Shown one piece after another: positions 44,418-57,811 of a stretch of DNA of 64,000 nt (positions are counted from its first letter, which is position 1; every line of letters starts with the position of its first letter). The position numbers were made by a program, and so were the translations under genes. The DNA is from Bryum argenteum (taxonomy: Eukaryota; Streptophyta; Bryopsida; Bryales; Bryaceae). The notes under the pieces are model-generated. The model saw only the letters and a list, made by a program, of their open reading frames with translations, was not told the DNA's origin and did no database searches. The stretch lies in assembly GCA_037043015.1 (NCBI GenBank), contig CM073324.1, positions 24,258,097 to 24,322,096 on the forward strand. Reading direction: 5' to 3'.

Positions 44418-46904
44418 TATTAAAAATTTGTTGGTTCCTTACAGATCCGACATTCCAACAATTGCCAACTATTTCAACATTTAATTACATTTATTTTTTT
44501 CGGCAAAGGTGAGTGAACGTTTCCTTAGGCATATCAGAAAATGATAAATTCTTTGATTCTCATACTGGACCTATTTTTTGGTGGTTATTTTCTTTCTTTC
44601 TTTCTTTTCTTTTTCTGTTTTTATTTCATTTTAATTTTTTACCAGAGACTACAGACACTGTAGAGGAGGAGCCCCTGTAGGTGGGGGGGCTGTGGGGGCA
44701 AGAATTTCCTGGCATCGAACTTTCCTACTGGTAAGCACACAGTCACACACCCATAACCATACTCCACGCACCCCATCACCGCAGTGAGAGCATCCTATCA
44801 CCGTACTCCTGAACTCCCATAACTGCATCATCACTATAATCCCTTCAGACTCAATGTATAACAGTATTCTCATTCTATAACAGTATTGTGTATTGCAGCA
44901 AGTGTCTAAGGCTGCTTTCTTCCACTTTTACTGACTTTCCACATATGTCACCAAAGTTGTGTTTCGCCACAAGAAACTAATCTCCACTTTATGCAATTTA
45001 TTCTGTTATATGCAAATTTACACAGCTTACATGAATGGCACACATATAAAGGTATCTGGATGACCTATTGGGATAGCTCAATATTGTTGTTGGTAATTCC
45101 TTTTGTGTACCAAAGAGGCTCATACAACAAGGCTCAAGCCAAATCACGGTCTTTTAGTGAGATGGAAGGATCGATTAATCCAAGTTGTTAAGATGGAGAG
45201 ATTTGTCATTAATGTATATTTGTTTGCCAAAGCATCCCACGTGAAAGGGGTTAGTTGTCCCACTGTTGAACATCATTCCATTCCAATACCCCAATCTGAT
45301 GAGCTACTCCACGAGCGTTTCAAAATCAGTAGGAGAAACGTAAACTCACTAATCCCCTCCCCTGCTATAGATCATCTACATTACTTGCTTCATGGCTGCA
45401 AACGTTCAACAGAAGAAGCTGAGAAGTTCATCAAATAATCACCAATTGAAACCATCTGCCGTGGATGAAGCTTACGGAAACACGCTAACCTTACATCAAT
45501 GTCTGTTCTTGTGAAGCTTGTGTGCAAAGTATCCAAGGCCAGTTTTCGAGAAGATGATCAACCTCCTGTCTGCATCGGTTCGATCTCTCTCACTTTATCG
45601 TGTGCAGGCCATAGACACCAAGAGCAAGTGCTTGATCCATTAATTCCTGAACTTGCTTGTCGTTTTCGGTTATTGATACTGTCTTGTTGTGACTGTGCCT
45701 GCAGTTTTCGATTAACAAACGATTAGTGAGGGTTAGATCGAATAGTAGTGTGAAGGTTACTTAGCTATTATCGATTAGTGTTTTTTCCGTACTCTCATCG
45801 AAGTGTAGAGCACGACGAAATATCTCGTTCTCCCGATCGATCGTGCAAGATCCAATCTTGCATGACTGTGCTGATCGTGTGCACGATTGGGTATTGATCA
45901 CTGTCGATCGAGGTTGCGGATGTATACATTGATTGATTTCTGATGTGCTTGCTCATCTAATGTTATGCCAGTGTTCCAGAGAGTGACTGATCGACTTGCG
46001 GACGATTGTTGGAGGATTCTTTTTGACTGCAAAGCAGATTGTGTATCTTTGGGTTGTTGCTCGATCAGGTTCAAATCACATCGTGCGTGTCGAACTTGTC
46101 GCCTTGATTTTTCTCAGAATACAACTGAGCCATGTGCATGTAGATTCCTCGATTCCATAATTTAGGCAACTGATTGTGATTTCCTTGCACTACAACAGAC
46201 GTGAGCTGAGAATTGAGACAAGCAGTTGCTTTAAGCATTGTCAGTCCCTTCGGTTTCTAGTGTCTACCTCACAGACACAGATTGAAGGGAGTAAAAGTGA
46301 GCGTGTTACCTACAAAATCAATGCTGTAACTTCAATCAATTTGAAGCTTTATTGCTTCCGTCGTTTGAAGTTTGATTTTCGTTGTATCGGTATGTGATAT
46401 TTTGACCTGAATTCTTGTTAAGTGAAGTAATTACAGTAATTAACTTGTGATTTGTTATGGTATGCAGTGCTATTATTATAAGTAAGCTACACAGAATGTA
46501 GCAGTTTTTCACTTTTAACCTTTGAAATTGATCACCTTTTCTCATTTTTTTTTGTGTCATTTTCAGTTGTAAACGAGCTCAAGATTAGGGGTTAGTGGTT
46601 AGAGGAGTGCAAAAGCAGTTCATGTTCTGTGATATCCTTTCCTGGGCAAGTTTGGGGCAAAGGAGCTTTGTAAGCAGTTGAACTTTTTCAGAGTCTAACA
46701 CAAATTTGAGTGCTTTTGCTTTTCAGAGTCTACCACTTTGAAAATAATTTAGTTGTCAAAGAAACTTTTTTAAGTGTTTTCTTTCATTGTTGGAACTCTA
46801 ATGTCAATTGAGTTCTTTGACTTCATATCAGTCACAGTTCTAAATAGTCGGTTAAGTTTTTATGATAGAGAATCCAATTGTAACTACGGCTTGTCAATCA
46901 TTAA
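44418..46904. other. Long gene-free stretch
   Basis: No supportable gene. Noted: a CTTT-rich run (44590-44625) and an 8-bp perfect hairpin TGCAAGAT-CCA-ATCTTGCA (45844-45862). The 45103-45438 open frame has no recognisable features. Confidence 0.4.
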
Positions 46905-47482
46905 CCCTTAAGGGCCCACGCAACCCAAAATGGACTTTTGTAGTTTTGGACAGCCTAGATGAAGGGGTTGATGAAATCTGTGTTTTTGCCCAAGAACCCT
47001 TGCTATACTACAAGGTGTGTGTGAGAGAGAGGGAATTTGCAAAGTCATATTCCAAACTTAGAATTTTAAAAGTCAAATTTTAGTATTCAAGCCCAAATAG
47101 AGCAGTCAAGGCACCTTAAGTCTTTTCTTTTTTTTAAATCACATATAATATTATGATAATAGTATCACTCAAATTCTCAAGAATTCCAAGTTCAAGTTCA
47201 TACCAATTTTACAAGGGTAGCTCCCAAAATTTACAAGAGGGAGCTTTGAAGTCTGCAAAATAAACTTGACAGATCAACTTTGAATGTTATAATCTCACAA
47301 ATGGTAAAGATACCACAATAGAAATTTGACATAGTTTCAATGAAAGTAGTCATTTTTTAGATTTTATGGTCGGAAATACAAGAAAAGTAACAAATCTTGA
47401 ATCATACCTCGACTTGCACAAAGTTGTCAAAAGATGGCATTTTTGGTTGTGAAAGCTAAAAAATACACTTGGCCTTGAGGGG
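46905..47482. mobile_element. TTAA-type (piggyBac-like) element, 578 bp, worn
   Basis: Left end TTAA|CCCTTAAGGGCC; right end GGCCTTGAGGGG|TTCA. Inverted ends and a TTAA-like site on both sides, with changes on the right. Confidence 0.4.
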
Positions 47483-48518
47483 TTCATGAAATTAAGATTT
47501 AGATTGGTATAAGTGTTAGAATCTTGTGAAAATCTAAATCATCAAGAGTCTAAAATTCATCGGGATATTGTATAATCAATGAAAGCATTTGTACAACAAT
47601 ACTAACTTTTCAACTCCACGTTTATACATGCAATATTACAAGCTATCTTACCACTCATGATGCAATATACATTTAGTTCAAACTAGAAAGAGTAATTTAA
47701 GGTCGAAATGGGATTAAAACAAACATAGTTCACTTTAGGTAGAACTTCTAGAATACTTCCCAGAAGTTGAAAATTACCATTTCTAAATGCTCTTTCTAAG
47801 AAGTTCAACATTATTGGTATTTAATAATGAAGGGTGGGTAGCTTGTTTAAAATCTAACCTAACAAATAAATAAATCGAGACAACCTACTAATTGTCATGT
47901 ATAAATCAAGGCAACCTATCAAGAATTATTTATTGAACAGAGATAATAGCTTGCATAATCTCAACAAAGTTGGTAGCTTCTTTAAGATCTATCCTCACAA
48001 TCATATCAAGATAACCTACCAATGATTTATCATTGAGGAAAGATAGTATCTTACAAAATCTCAAAAAATTTATTGAAATCTTTACGTTATCTCACTACTT
48101 TTTTTCGATGGATGACAATCAACGTATTTATTTAGTTTACTCAATACTAGTAAAAAATGAGAGTAAATTTAGTTCACCTATCACTAACAAACAACAAATA
48201 TGGATTATCAGTATTTGTAAACCACTCTTTACTAAAAGTAGTCATACCAATTATATATCTCTTCTCTATCAACAAACCTTTTCAAGACAAGTAGAGTTTT
48301 TCATTTAATAATTTGAAAAGCACAAGGGTGCACTATTCCCATCATCTTTTCGCATTGCACATGCAAAAGCGGGTTCACACAGAACAAGATAAAAGGCAAC
48401 ATACGAACATTTCCCCCTTCGTAATTCCTATGCAAGCAAACACAACAAGGAAATTAAAATAGACACTTCTAAGCCTTTACTACAATGTAAAAGGGTTCAT
48501 ACTCAGCAATAAGTTTAA
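47483..48518. other. AT-rich spacer
   Basis: No gene. Short local repeats of CAACCTA..AT and ATAGTATCTT occur at 47875-48060. Confidence 0.4.
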
Positions 48519-48777
48519 CCCCTGAGCGCCCCTTCCAAAAAGCCCGAAAATCAAGGTGTGCAGACCGTGCCCAAGCTTATCGGGTGCCAATTCTACAGAA
48601 TTTGATTATTTTCAATTTCACCGTTGAGAAACATGAAGAACAGGGATGCGAAGGTGTGGGGAAAATTGGGATGGATTTCACCGCACGGATTTGGTTTCTA
48701 TAATGGTCAAACAATGGTTGACTTCTGACTGGCGGAATTCCTGGCGGACACATTTAGTCCGCAGGGGCGCTCAGGGG
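48519..48777. mobile_element. TTAA-flanked (piggyBac-like) MITE, 259 bp
   Basis: Perfect inverted ends CCCCTGAGCGCCCC / GGGGCGCTCAGGGG between two TTAA sites (48515-48518 and 48778-48781). It is nearly the same length as the element at 26117, though with a different interior. Confidence 0.68.
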
Positions 48778-51592
48778 TTAACTCTAAGTGTCATTGTTTA
48801 CATGCATTGAATCTTGTAAGACTTCACTTTCAGTGACAATCATGGCAAGTTGCACCATTACATCAAATCCTTCACATCCTTATTCCACCTCAATTTGTAT
48901 AAAGTGACAAAGAACATAAAACCTATGAAGCAAACAATTTTATGCAACAATGAAAATGTGATAATTTCATCAATATCCAATGGTTTTATTCTATACTTTT
49001 GGAGTTACAAGTAGAACTAACCACCTTTTTATAATATAAACACTCTCTTTTTATAGGAGTATATCATGTCTCAACTGTACTACATAATTAACCCCGGACT
49101 ATTCTTAAAAGCCACAATTATGGCTTTTTGTTGTTTTGAACAACCTAAATACATGGTCTGTTTATAATATTGTAGACTATAATGTGGCATAGGGGTGGTT
49201 GTACATATCATATGTGTGATAGAATTTGCAAGATCACATTTTAGTTTTAAGTTTTTATTGCAAATAGTTGTTATTAGGCCCAACTAGGCCAACAAAAACT
49301 ATACATGGTCAAATTTTTTTTGAGATGTTGGAAAATTTTTCTTTTTCATTTCCACCATGATTAGACACAAATTTCCAAGTGACCCAAGGCAATAAATTCA
49401 ACAGGTTTCACAAGGCAAAAATATACATGAGCTAGCTTCAAGGTTTTTTGTCATTCTACATCCTTTGAGATTTCGGAAATTTTCAAAGAACATTTAACCT
49501 AAAATTCAGAAATTTATTAAGGTACCTAGGTACCTTTATAATTTTCCATAAACCAAATATAATGAACATGATGCATGTTTGACTAGGTGGTCATTCCTAA
49601 ATCTCCTTCTAGGAAACTCAACTTGCATACAAATTGAAGAAACCTAATGAGTCTCCAATTTTTTTCATGGGCATACTCAACTTAGTTATATACATGGAAA
49701 ATCATTTGAGCAAGATTTTTGGGGAGTAACATTCATCAAGTCCTCTTTCATTTGTTGAATGTAGACTATGTCACCCAAACAATGCCAAAAAAATCTGCAT
49801 CAAATATGTATACTATTATCTCACACATGGTTCAAATCCAATGGCTAAAATTCTAGAAACTTTTTTTTTCGAAAGTAAGGAGGTTGAAAATCCTAAAAGT
49901 GAAAGTACCACGAAAAGCAAGAATAAAAACCTTCATCCCCAAACCTCACTTCCAACAAGGTGGCAAAAAAATCGCAATTTTTAAATTAGGAGGTCTAAGA
50001 AATGCTTGAACCAAAAGTATCTGCATCCACAGACATTTACACCCTCAAGTATCAATTCAATGTTTCTTTTAGCAAAGATTTAGTATCTCCCAAAAGAGAT
50101 TCATTCCGGGTTATAATCATTTTTTGCAATAAAAATCCACTTCTACTTGCACTAATAAAAACAAATAAATAAAATAAAAATGAAAATAATAAATTACTGC
50201 CGCTTGATCCTGCCTGCATTTTTATGGTTTGCTAACTTTACCAAATTCAAAGTCAGTGCTCAATTTTAACAGTACCTCCGTTTGAAAATTATTATATAAG
50301 AACCTTTACAGTACAATGAAATATACTAATATATGATTTTTTTTTTAAAAAGACTATCAGTATGTATGTTATCAGAGTGTACGATTCACATGGTTCACAT
50401 GGTCCTTGCTTGTAAAGCCCATGACAAAAGAGGACCATGCTCATAGTCAACATGCAACCAAAACCTTGAAAATGAGATGAAAGGGAGAGTTTTAGTTGAA
50501 CTAAACATAAAAATATATTTGGTCAGATCTGCCAGTTCCTGCCTACCAGAAAGTCCATGTTTGTCAACATTCCGTTAACCACGTTGAAACCCATGAAAAC
50601 CAATAACCGAAAAAAGAGAGGAGGAAAGGTACCTTTACGATCACATGTCTTTTTCTTTGAATTTTGTTGGGAGACCAAGATTTGTAATGGATGGGTTTCC
50701 TCGGAGTAAATCTAAAGTGATGTAAGTGACACTCGGTAACCGCATGTTGGTTATGAGGTTCGTATGGTATTATAATAAGTACCAATTTGGTTTGTAATAT
50801 CCCATGTTTTGTTGAATTAACGCAAATTAAGATCTTCTTGAATTAAGTATGCCATCGTAGGCGAAGTATTCCTCCTCCTCCTCAATCTAGAAGAGATTTA
50901 TGTTCCACAAGAATGTTGCATTACAAAAGATTATTTGGTCTTTACGCATCGGAAAATAGTACTTATTGCTTAAACAAGGAACTAAATGTCATAGCTAATG
51001 ACTTCCTATTTCATGTCTCGCTAATCCTAATTCAAGAATTATTTTGGAGATAGAATTGTGAGTTTTTGAATCTCACTTGATATTTAATAAATTACCAAAG
51101 CGGAATTGTTGATTGCTCTTTTGTTATAAGAACATGAAGGGAGCTTTTAGCAATTTTTTCATTTCAAGATTTGGGGCTTATCCTTGTAAAAACCATGGAA
51201 ATATCAACTTGGGTTGGTTGGCAAAACGAGGAGGAATGTGGTTGAAAGCACGTTGTAAAAGAAAATAATTAAAGAATATTCAAAAGAAGATTATCAACTA
51301 CCTCGCTTGGGTTCTAAAACTAAAATATCTTATGTTGCACGTCCTCTTTGTGGTAATATGGCTTTCTCACAAAGCTTTATGGATTCGCTACATTCATTCA
51401 AGAAGGAGAGAATGAAATGTAATACTCCATTTAAGGTGACGAGAATCTCCAAAAGACTTTTAGGGGTTAATACAAGGATAATTACAATGACATTACAAGG
51501 TTGTTTTAGTCTTGAAAAATCCATCGTAATGGTTGAATTGTGGCAAAAAAAAATCCCGAAATTGAGGATGCCAACCGTTTGACAAGAACAAT
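48778..51592. other. Long gene-free stretch
   Basis: AT-rich. Open frames here are short and lack features. Nothing further supportable. Confidence 0.4.
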
Positions 51593-53285
51593 GTTGAAAT
51601 CAAGAGCACGCAAGTTGTAACACTTGATTCGATTAGAGATTAGTGAAACAACTAAATGCCATTTCATCCAAATGTTCTTTTGTGCGCTTCAAATTCCGAT
51701 CAAAAAGTGCAACATCATACATTGAGATTTTTCCAATGTATATTCATCCACAAGTTCCCTTTCCCTTTCTAAAGAACCCATAAGTATGAACTCAAAACTT
51801 TTGCAAACAAATTCTATACTCTCAGATCAGTAATTCAAGTCAAGAAATGCATACCAACACATGGGAAGAGCCAAATGAAACTTCAAATTAGACACATTTG
51901 AGTTTGAACGTTCAAACTTCCTACCCATTTGAAACCTTCGAACACACATGGGCATCACACGGGTATCACCCACATAAAACCTAAGTACCAATCCAAAATA
52001 CCACGCGAGGGATTATAGCCGGATGATTTCAAGAAAATTCTCGGGCATGTGAAGTAAAACACTTTTTTTCCCACTTGTCATGAAAGATTTCTCATAAGAT
52101 CGTGTGAGACAAACATGTTTGTTGGATATGTTGGAATCAAGAGTCACTAAGCGACGCACAAAAGTTGTAACAATTGATTCGATTCGAGGTTAGGGAAACA
52201 AGTGAACGCCATTTCATACAAACGTTCTTTTGTGTGCTTCAAATCCGATCCAAAAGTGCAACACCGAGATTTTGTCGATGTTTGTTCATCCCCAAATTCC
52301 CTTTCCCTTTCTAAGGACCCATAAGTATAAAGTCAAAACCTTTGCAAACAAAATCCATACTCTAAGATCAATAATTTTAGTCCAGAAGATGGGAAGAGCC
52401 AAATGAAACTTCAAATTAGACACATTTGACTTTGAACAATCAACACTTTGTACCCATTCAAAACATTCGAACACACATGGGCATCACGCACATAAAACCT
52501 AGGTATCAATTTGAAATACGAAGCGAGGGATTTTAGCTGGATGATTCTAAGATACTTCCCCGACTTCCGGGAAGTACAACATGTTTTATCACTTGTCAAT
52601 AAGATTTCTCGCGAGATCTTGTGAGACAAATGTTTGCTTGATGTGCAAAGGGAGGGCTTATACCCATATAATTGCAAGATACTTCCCAGAAGCTCAACAT
52701 GTTTTCTCACTTGTCAATAAGATTTCTCGGGAAATTGTGTGAGACAAACATGTTTGCTTCATATGTTGAAATCAAGAGTCACTAAGCGACGCACACAAGT
52801 CGTAACACTTGATTCGATTAGAGATTAGGGAAAAACTAAATGCCATTTATACAAAGTTAACGTTCTTTTGTGTACTTCAAATCCAATCCAAAAGTACAAC
52901 ACCAAGATTTTGCCGATGTTAATTCATCCACAAGTTCCCTTTCCCTTTCTAAGGACCCATAAGTATAAACTCAAAACTTTCGCAAACAAAATTCATACTC
53001 TCGGATCAGTAATTCAAGTCAAGAAATGCATACCAACACATGGGAAGAGCCAAATGAAACTTCAAATTAGAGTTTAAAACGTTCACACTTTGTACCCATT
53101 CAAAACCTTTGAACAAACATGGTATCACCCACGTAGAACCTAGGTATTAATTCGAAATACCGAGCGAGGGATGAATTCAAGATACGTCCCAAACTTCCCG
53201 GAAGTACAACATATCTTATCTCACTTCGTCGATAAGATTTCTCGCGAGAGTTCGTGTGAGAAAACATGTTTGCTTAACGTGCAAA
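51593..53285. repeat. Three tandem units of ~0.54-0.63 kb
   Basis: Units at 51593-52129, 52130-52764 and 52765-53285 share in order GTTG(A/G)AATCAAGAG, TTGATTCGATT, GTTCTTTTGTG, TCCCTTTCCCTTTCTAA, GGGAAGAGCCAAATGAAAC and AAGATTTCTC near the end. The middle unit is longer because its last ~110 bp are doubled (52550-52640 and 52665-52750). Confidence 0.92.
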
Positions 53286-53805
53286 CGAAATGCTTGTTGA
53301 GTTGAGTCATGCAATGAAAGCGCAATGTTGGTAGCCTGCAAAAGATGCGACGGCCATATGGGCATCGCCATCACCCAAGCGAGCAAGCAGGCAAGCTCCT
53401 GGCCAGCCAGCTATGGATATTCCATTCAAGTCCTTTCCATGCATGCACATGATCGTGCTGCAAATGAGAGAGGAATGCACCTCCGTTTCCCCCTCCCTCC
53501 CTCCCTCCCTCCGGGGGCTCCCGAGGGGTCCTCCCCACCCCCTTGCGATAATTCTGATGGGCACATGTGGGGAAGGGGCAGTTGCAGGGCAAACATGTTC
53601 CACGTCACTCTCCCTGCCTGTGCTGTGCTGCATCCGCATTGTAACCACCTTGCCATCTTCATGACGTACTTATTGGAACAGCTCACTCAATCACTCTCTC
53701 TTTAGTTTGTGTTTCAAACATGCCACTTCTTTGCTGGCTCCGGTCAGTGTGTCCAAAATAATTGCATTTCACTATGTGGGGACCCATAGCGACATGAGCC
53801 CTTTA
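53286..53805. other. GC-rich island in AT-rich DNA
   Basis: At 53320-53660 the composition turns GC-rich, with open frames on both strands of 70-126 codons and a CCTC microsatellite (53492-53512). None looks like a known protein. It could be a small CpG-rich promoter or a transferred fragment. Confidence 0.35.
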
Positions 53806-54300
53806 CCGTAATCCGTATGAATTTTGGGGGCTTCTTAATTTGATTTGTGGAGGCTAAAAAGTAACACACCCATTGAGTTTTTTTGAGAATTTTATTGATG
53901 GAAGTAAAATTGTATCCCTCAAAGAACAATACATAGAGCACATATGGTGCTCTAACATGAATTAAAAGCATCAAGAACCATCAAATCAAAGTACCCATTT
54001 TAGAGTGGATGCAAAGCCTCGAAGCGTAATTTGGAATGCGTATTGATATTATGTTACGTGTTGGGGGCTACTTATTTTTATTCGTGGAGAATAAAAAATA
54101 ACACACCCATTGGATTTTTTCGAGAATTTCATTGATAAAAGTAAAAATTTATTCCTCAGAGAACAATGCATGGAGCACATACGGTGCTCTAACATGAATA
54201 AAAAGAATCAAGAACCATCATGAATTAAAAGCATCAAGAACCATCAACCCAAAGTTCCCATTGAAGAGTGGATGCAAAGCCTCAAAGCGTAATTCGGAAT
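53806..54300. repeat. Two tandem units of ~245 bp
   Basis: Both contain TTGGGGGCT, ACACACCCATTG, GAGAACAAT(A/G)CAT, GGTGCTCTAACATGAAT and GAGTGGATGCAAAGCCTC. Confidence 0.88.
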
Positions 54301-54302
54301 GC

Positions 54303-55000
54303 GTATTGATCTTATGTTATGTATGCTACTTCCTTGATGCGACACTTACAGAAGAAGTTGCCGAAGCAAACATGAAATAGAAAAATGGCATTCTTGCACC
54401 GCCGAGAATGGATGAAATAAGAAATAAAAATGTAGCGTTTTGATCGTATGTTACGTATGCAACTTCCTCGATGCGACACTTACGGAAGAAGTTGCTAAAG
54501 CGAACATGAAAGAGAAAATGGCATTTTTGCACCGTCAAGAATGGATGAAATAGGAAATACAAATGTAGCTTATTGATCTTATGTTACGTATGCTACTTCC
54601 TCATTGATACTTACGGAAGAAGTTGCCAAAGCGAAAATGGCATTCTTGCACCGTTGAGAATGGATGAAATCAAAATTAAAAATGTAGCATATTGATCTTA
54701 TGTTACGTATGTTACTTCCTTGATGCGACACTTACAGAAGAAGTTGCCGAAGCGAACACGAAAGAGAAAATGGCATTTTTGCACCGCCGAGAACGAATGA
54801 AATACAATTGAGAAGGACTTAAAAGCATCAACCCAAAATACCCATCGTAGAGTGGATGCAAAGGCTTGAAGCGTAATTCCAAATGAAAATGTAGAAAATT
54901 TAGCGTATTGATCTTATGTTACTTCCTCGATGCGACACTTCCGGAAGAAGTTGCCAAAGCAAAAATGGCCTTCTTGCACCGCGGAGAATGGATGAAATAA
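54303..55000. repeat. Five tandem units of ~110-135 bp
   Basis: Each unit contains TTGATCTTATGTTA, TTCCT(T/C)GATGCGACACTT, GAAGAAGTTGC and AATGGCATT(C/T)TTGCACCG, with variable spacing. They directly follow, and share words with, the 245-bp units. Confidence 0.88.
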
Positions 55001-56699
55001 AAACATGAGAATGACAAACTCGGAGAAGGCTGGCATTGACAACTAAGGTGTTCCCCTCGACCGATCATAATGGAAAGAAAGGCTGGAAGAAAGTGGGCTA
55101 CTGCCCGACTTACAGCACACTATCTGAAATATCATTGTATTCTTCTTACACCTTTAATGGTGTGGTCAGGCGCTGCCGGCCCCTGTTAAAAGGTATGATG
55201 CAGAACATTCAATCCAACCCCCTTGTTCTCGGGGAATTCCCCCCCTCCCTCGTCGTAAAATCTCATCGTCATGAACCCCTCTTCATCACATTCAAGTGAG
55301 TTTCCATCACATTCAAATTTCCTAACTTAAGATCATGGTCAAGAACATCCACATCTCCTCATAGAATGCGCTCTTTGCAATGAGCAAAGAGAAAGAAAGA
55401 TTTATGGCCTTGTCAAATAATATAGTCATCATTTGAGATAATCATCACGAACTCTAAAAACTAGTCACCATAAACCCACTATACACACATCACATTCAAA
55501 ACTCCACAACGATGAAGATTGTCAAAGTACATCGAAATCAAGAATACAACATCTCCCCCTTTATCATGAAATGGCTTTTCGAAGTGAGAAGGGGGAGATA
55601 GATTTATGGCCTTACCAAACAATGTAATAAATCTTCTCCAAAATACACACATTCCTCTTTTGCTAGAGTGTGTAACTATTTCCTCACAAAATGACCCGCC
55701 TATGTACGGCAAGCCCGCCTATGAACGGAGCGGCACTAAGAACCGTCGGCTTATTACCCTAGCTTTCAAATGTACATCACATCATAAGCGATTCTCGAAA
55801 CACCTAAGGCACCATCTTACAAAGTTCATAACTTGGTAAAGCAAACTTCAGTTTTTTTTATTCCTTCATCGTTGGTCACCAACAAACCTTGTGCATTATC
55901 CTTTAAAAAAGAATCCCTTGGCCACGCCACTCCATAAGAAACTCGTTATTATAAAGTTTGCTCGGTAACCTTAGAAGAAAATCAATGAGGAAGAAATCTT
56001 ACTTCCGTGTAGGGCAACTTCTGACTTCCTCGTCGTTCCGAATAAAATAACAATAAGGAGTATAAATCGCCATACCTCCGGAGGGTGCAGAATTGCGCCA
56101 TGCTGGAATTATTCTGTCGCACAATGGCTCTACGTCAATGATGGGGGACAAGCGGATTCAGAGGCCACAGAGGGGCGCCATGGGAAGTGTTGGGGTTTAG
56201 AGCAAAATAATTGGGGGGGAGGGGGGGAGGCATTGAAACTCTAAGTCAGGGACCTCACATGTTCACATGGCTATCACCTTCCCAGTTCGAAGTGGACATG
56301 ACGCACCAACACTCTCCCCTCTTAACTGGCTTTTATTTTGTCCCTATTACCCATCTTCTAGAAGTCGCTGTGATTATTATCAATTATTCAATCGTCTTTA
56401 TAACCGGGAAAATAAGAATTTATACCTGTGGAACCATACTTGATGAGTGGAAACTTATGTACTTTTATTGTCACATGTCTTTTTTTTGTTTTGTTTTTTC
56501 ATACGAGAATTATTTGGTTCTTGTTGAGTGCTAGAGATTTTGGTTGAGTATGATATTCTTGTCGACTACATGATATGTAGTTACAAATCTTGTCGCCGAC
56601 ATATGATGTGTAGTGGAGATTCAAGGTGGAGGATGATTGACGCTCTAAAATAAGTAGATTTTGTCAACCATGGTTATAATCAAAAGGATTAGTTGATTT
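55001..56699. other. Gene-free stretch with a weak ~200-bp duplication
   Basis: 55320-55440 and 55510-55625 share CATCTCC, GAAAGA/GGGGAGATAGATTTATGGCCTT and flanking words. No gene supportable. Confidence 0.4.
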
Positions 56700-56930
56700 T
56701 GTTTTCTAAACTATGGACCAAGAGCCATGACCGAGAAAATTGACATCATTTTCTCCTTCATGGCTCTTTGGCCAAGAGCTCACACCATGATAAATCAAAA
56801 GCACATTTTCGAGTGGCTTGGTCACTCTTGTAGTGTAGAGTGGATTTGAATCAGGACAAGTTTAAGCTGAATCTTCTTATATAAATCCTCATCATTCTCT
56901 ATTTTACACTCCCCTTTTTCCCTCATTTCT
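56700..56930 (+). mobile_element. Truncated relative of the MITE at 2533
   Basis: Matches 2541-2760 (AACTATGGACCAAGAGCCATGACC, shown by positions 56713-56736; GGCTTGGTCACTCT; TTACACTCCCCTTTTTC). It lacks the terminal GGGTC and the right end. Confidence 0.6.
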
Positions 56931-57811
56931 CATGAAATAATTGAAGGGTTTCAAAGCCAAAATCAGAATGTATTTTCTAAAAACTCATCATGGATAGTGG
57001 AGATTTTGTGGGTCCGGATTCATGTGGAATCCATAAAACTTCATTTGTTACAAGCCTTTAAACACAAATAGAGAATGACTTTTCTCATAATTAACCCAAT
57101 TGCACTATCTTTCTACTAATTTTCCCCATGCACAAAACTTGCTTGCACTCGTAACATCCCTAGATATTTCATGTGGTGAAAATTGAGTCATTATTGAGCA
57201 CTTTTTTATGTAGAAGGCATCAATGGCTCAATGCAAAGCAAAATGAAAGATAGATCAGAAGCAAAAACAAATTATAGGACTCAAAGGCATAATTGTTAAT
57301 TATGATTGTTAAGCACGTATTAGCAAATAAGTTCACTTAACTTGCATGGGTCAAGTGCCTTCAAAGGAGTTCATGGTTTGCTTCCAGTTCATTCAAGCAC
57401 TTTGAAGCAACCATTGAGCTCCTCTATAAGTCTTGCATGCCTACGTTGCTTCGTATCAATTAAGGTGGGTCATCTTGGATTTGGAAAGGAAGTCACCTAT
57501 TTAGCAATCTCTTCCAATATATAATTTGGTAGTTGCTAAAAATTCTATATGAGCATGATTTCTAATTGTTGTTTAAAGTTTGCAAATTAAAGTAGAAAAA
57601 GAGTGGTGTTCAACGAGGTTATGTATGCAGAATTTCACTAAGCATTATGAAATGAGACACTTCTAGTGGAAATATTGTGAAGAGCTTTAGTGGAAATACC
57701 ACACTTTTCCATTGGTTTCATTATTACATGTTAATTTTATTGCATTCCTAGAGTTGTTTGTAAATAAAGGCTAAGTTTTGGTATTCTTTGAGTTCTTGTA
57801 CATGCACTTAA
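56931..57811. other. AT-rich spacer
   Basis: No gene or clear repeat seen. Confidence 0.4.

Noticed and set aside
45103-45438. Possible gene of 111 codons
   Set aside because: No recognisable motif, splice context or composition change; likely chance.
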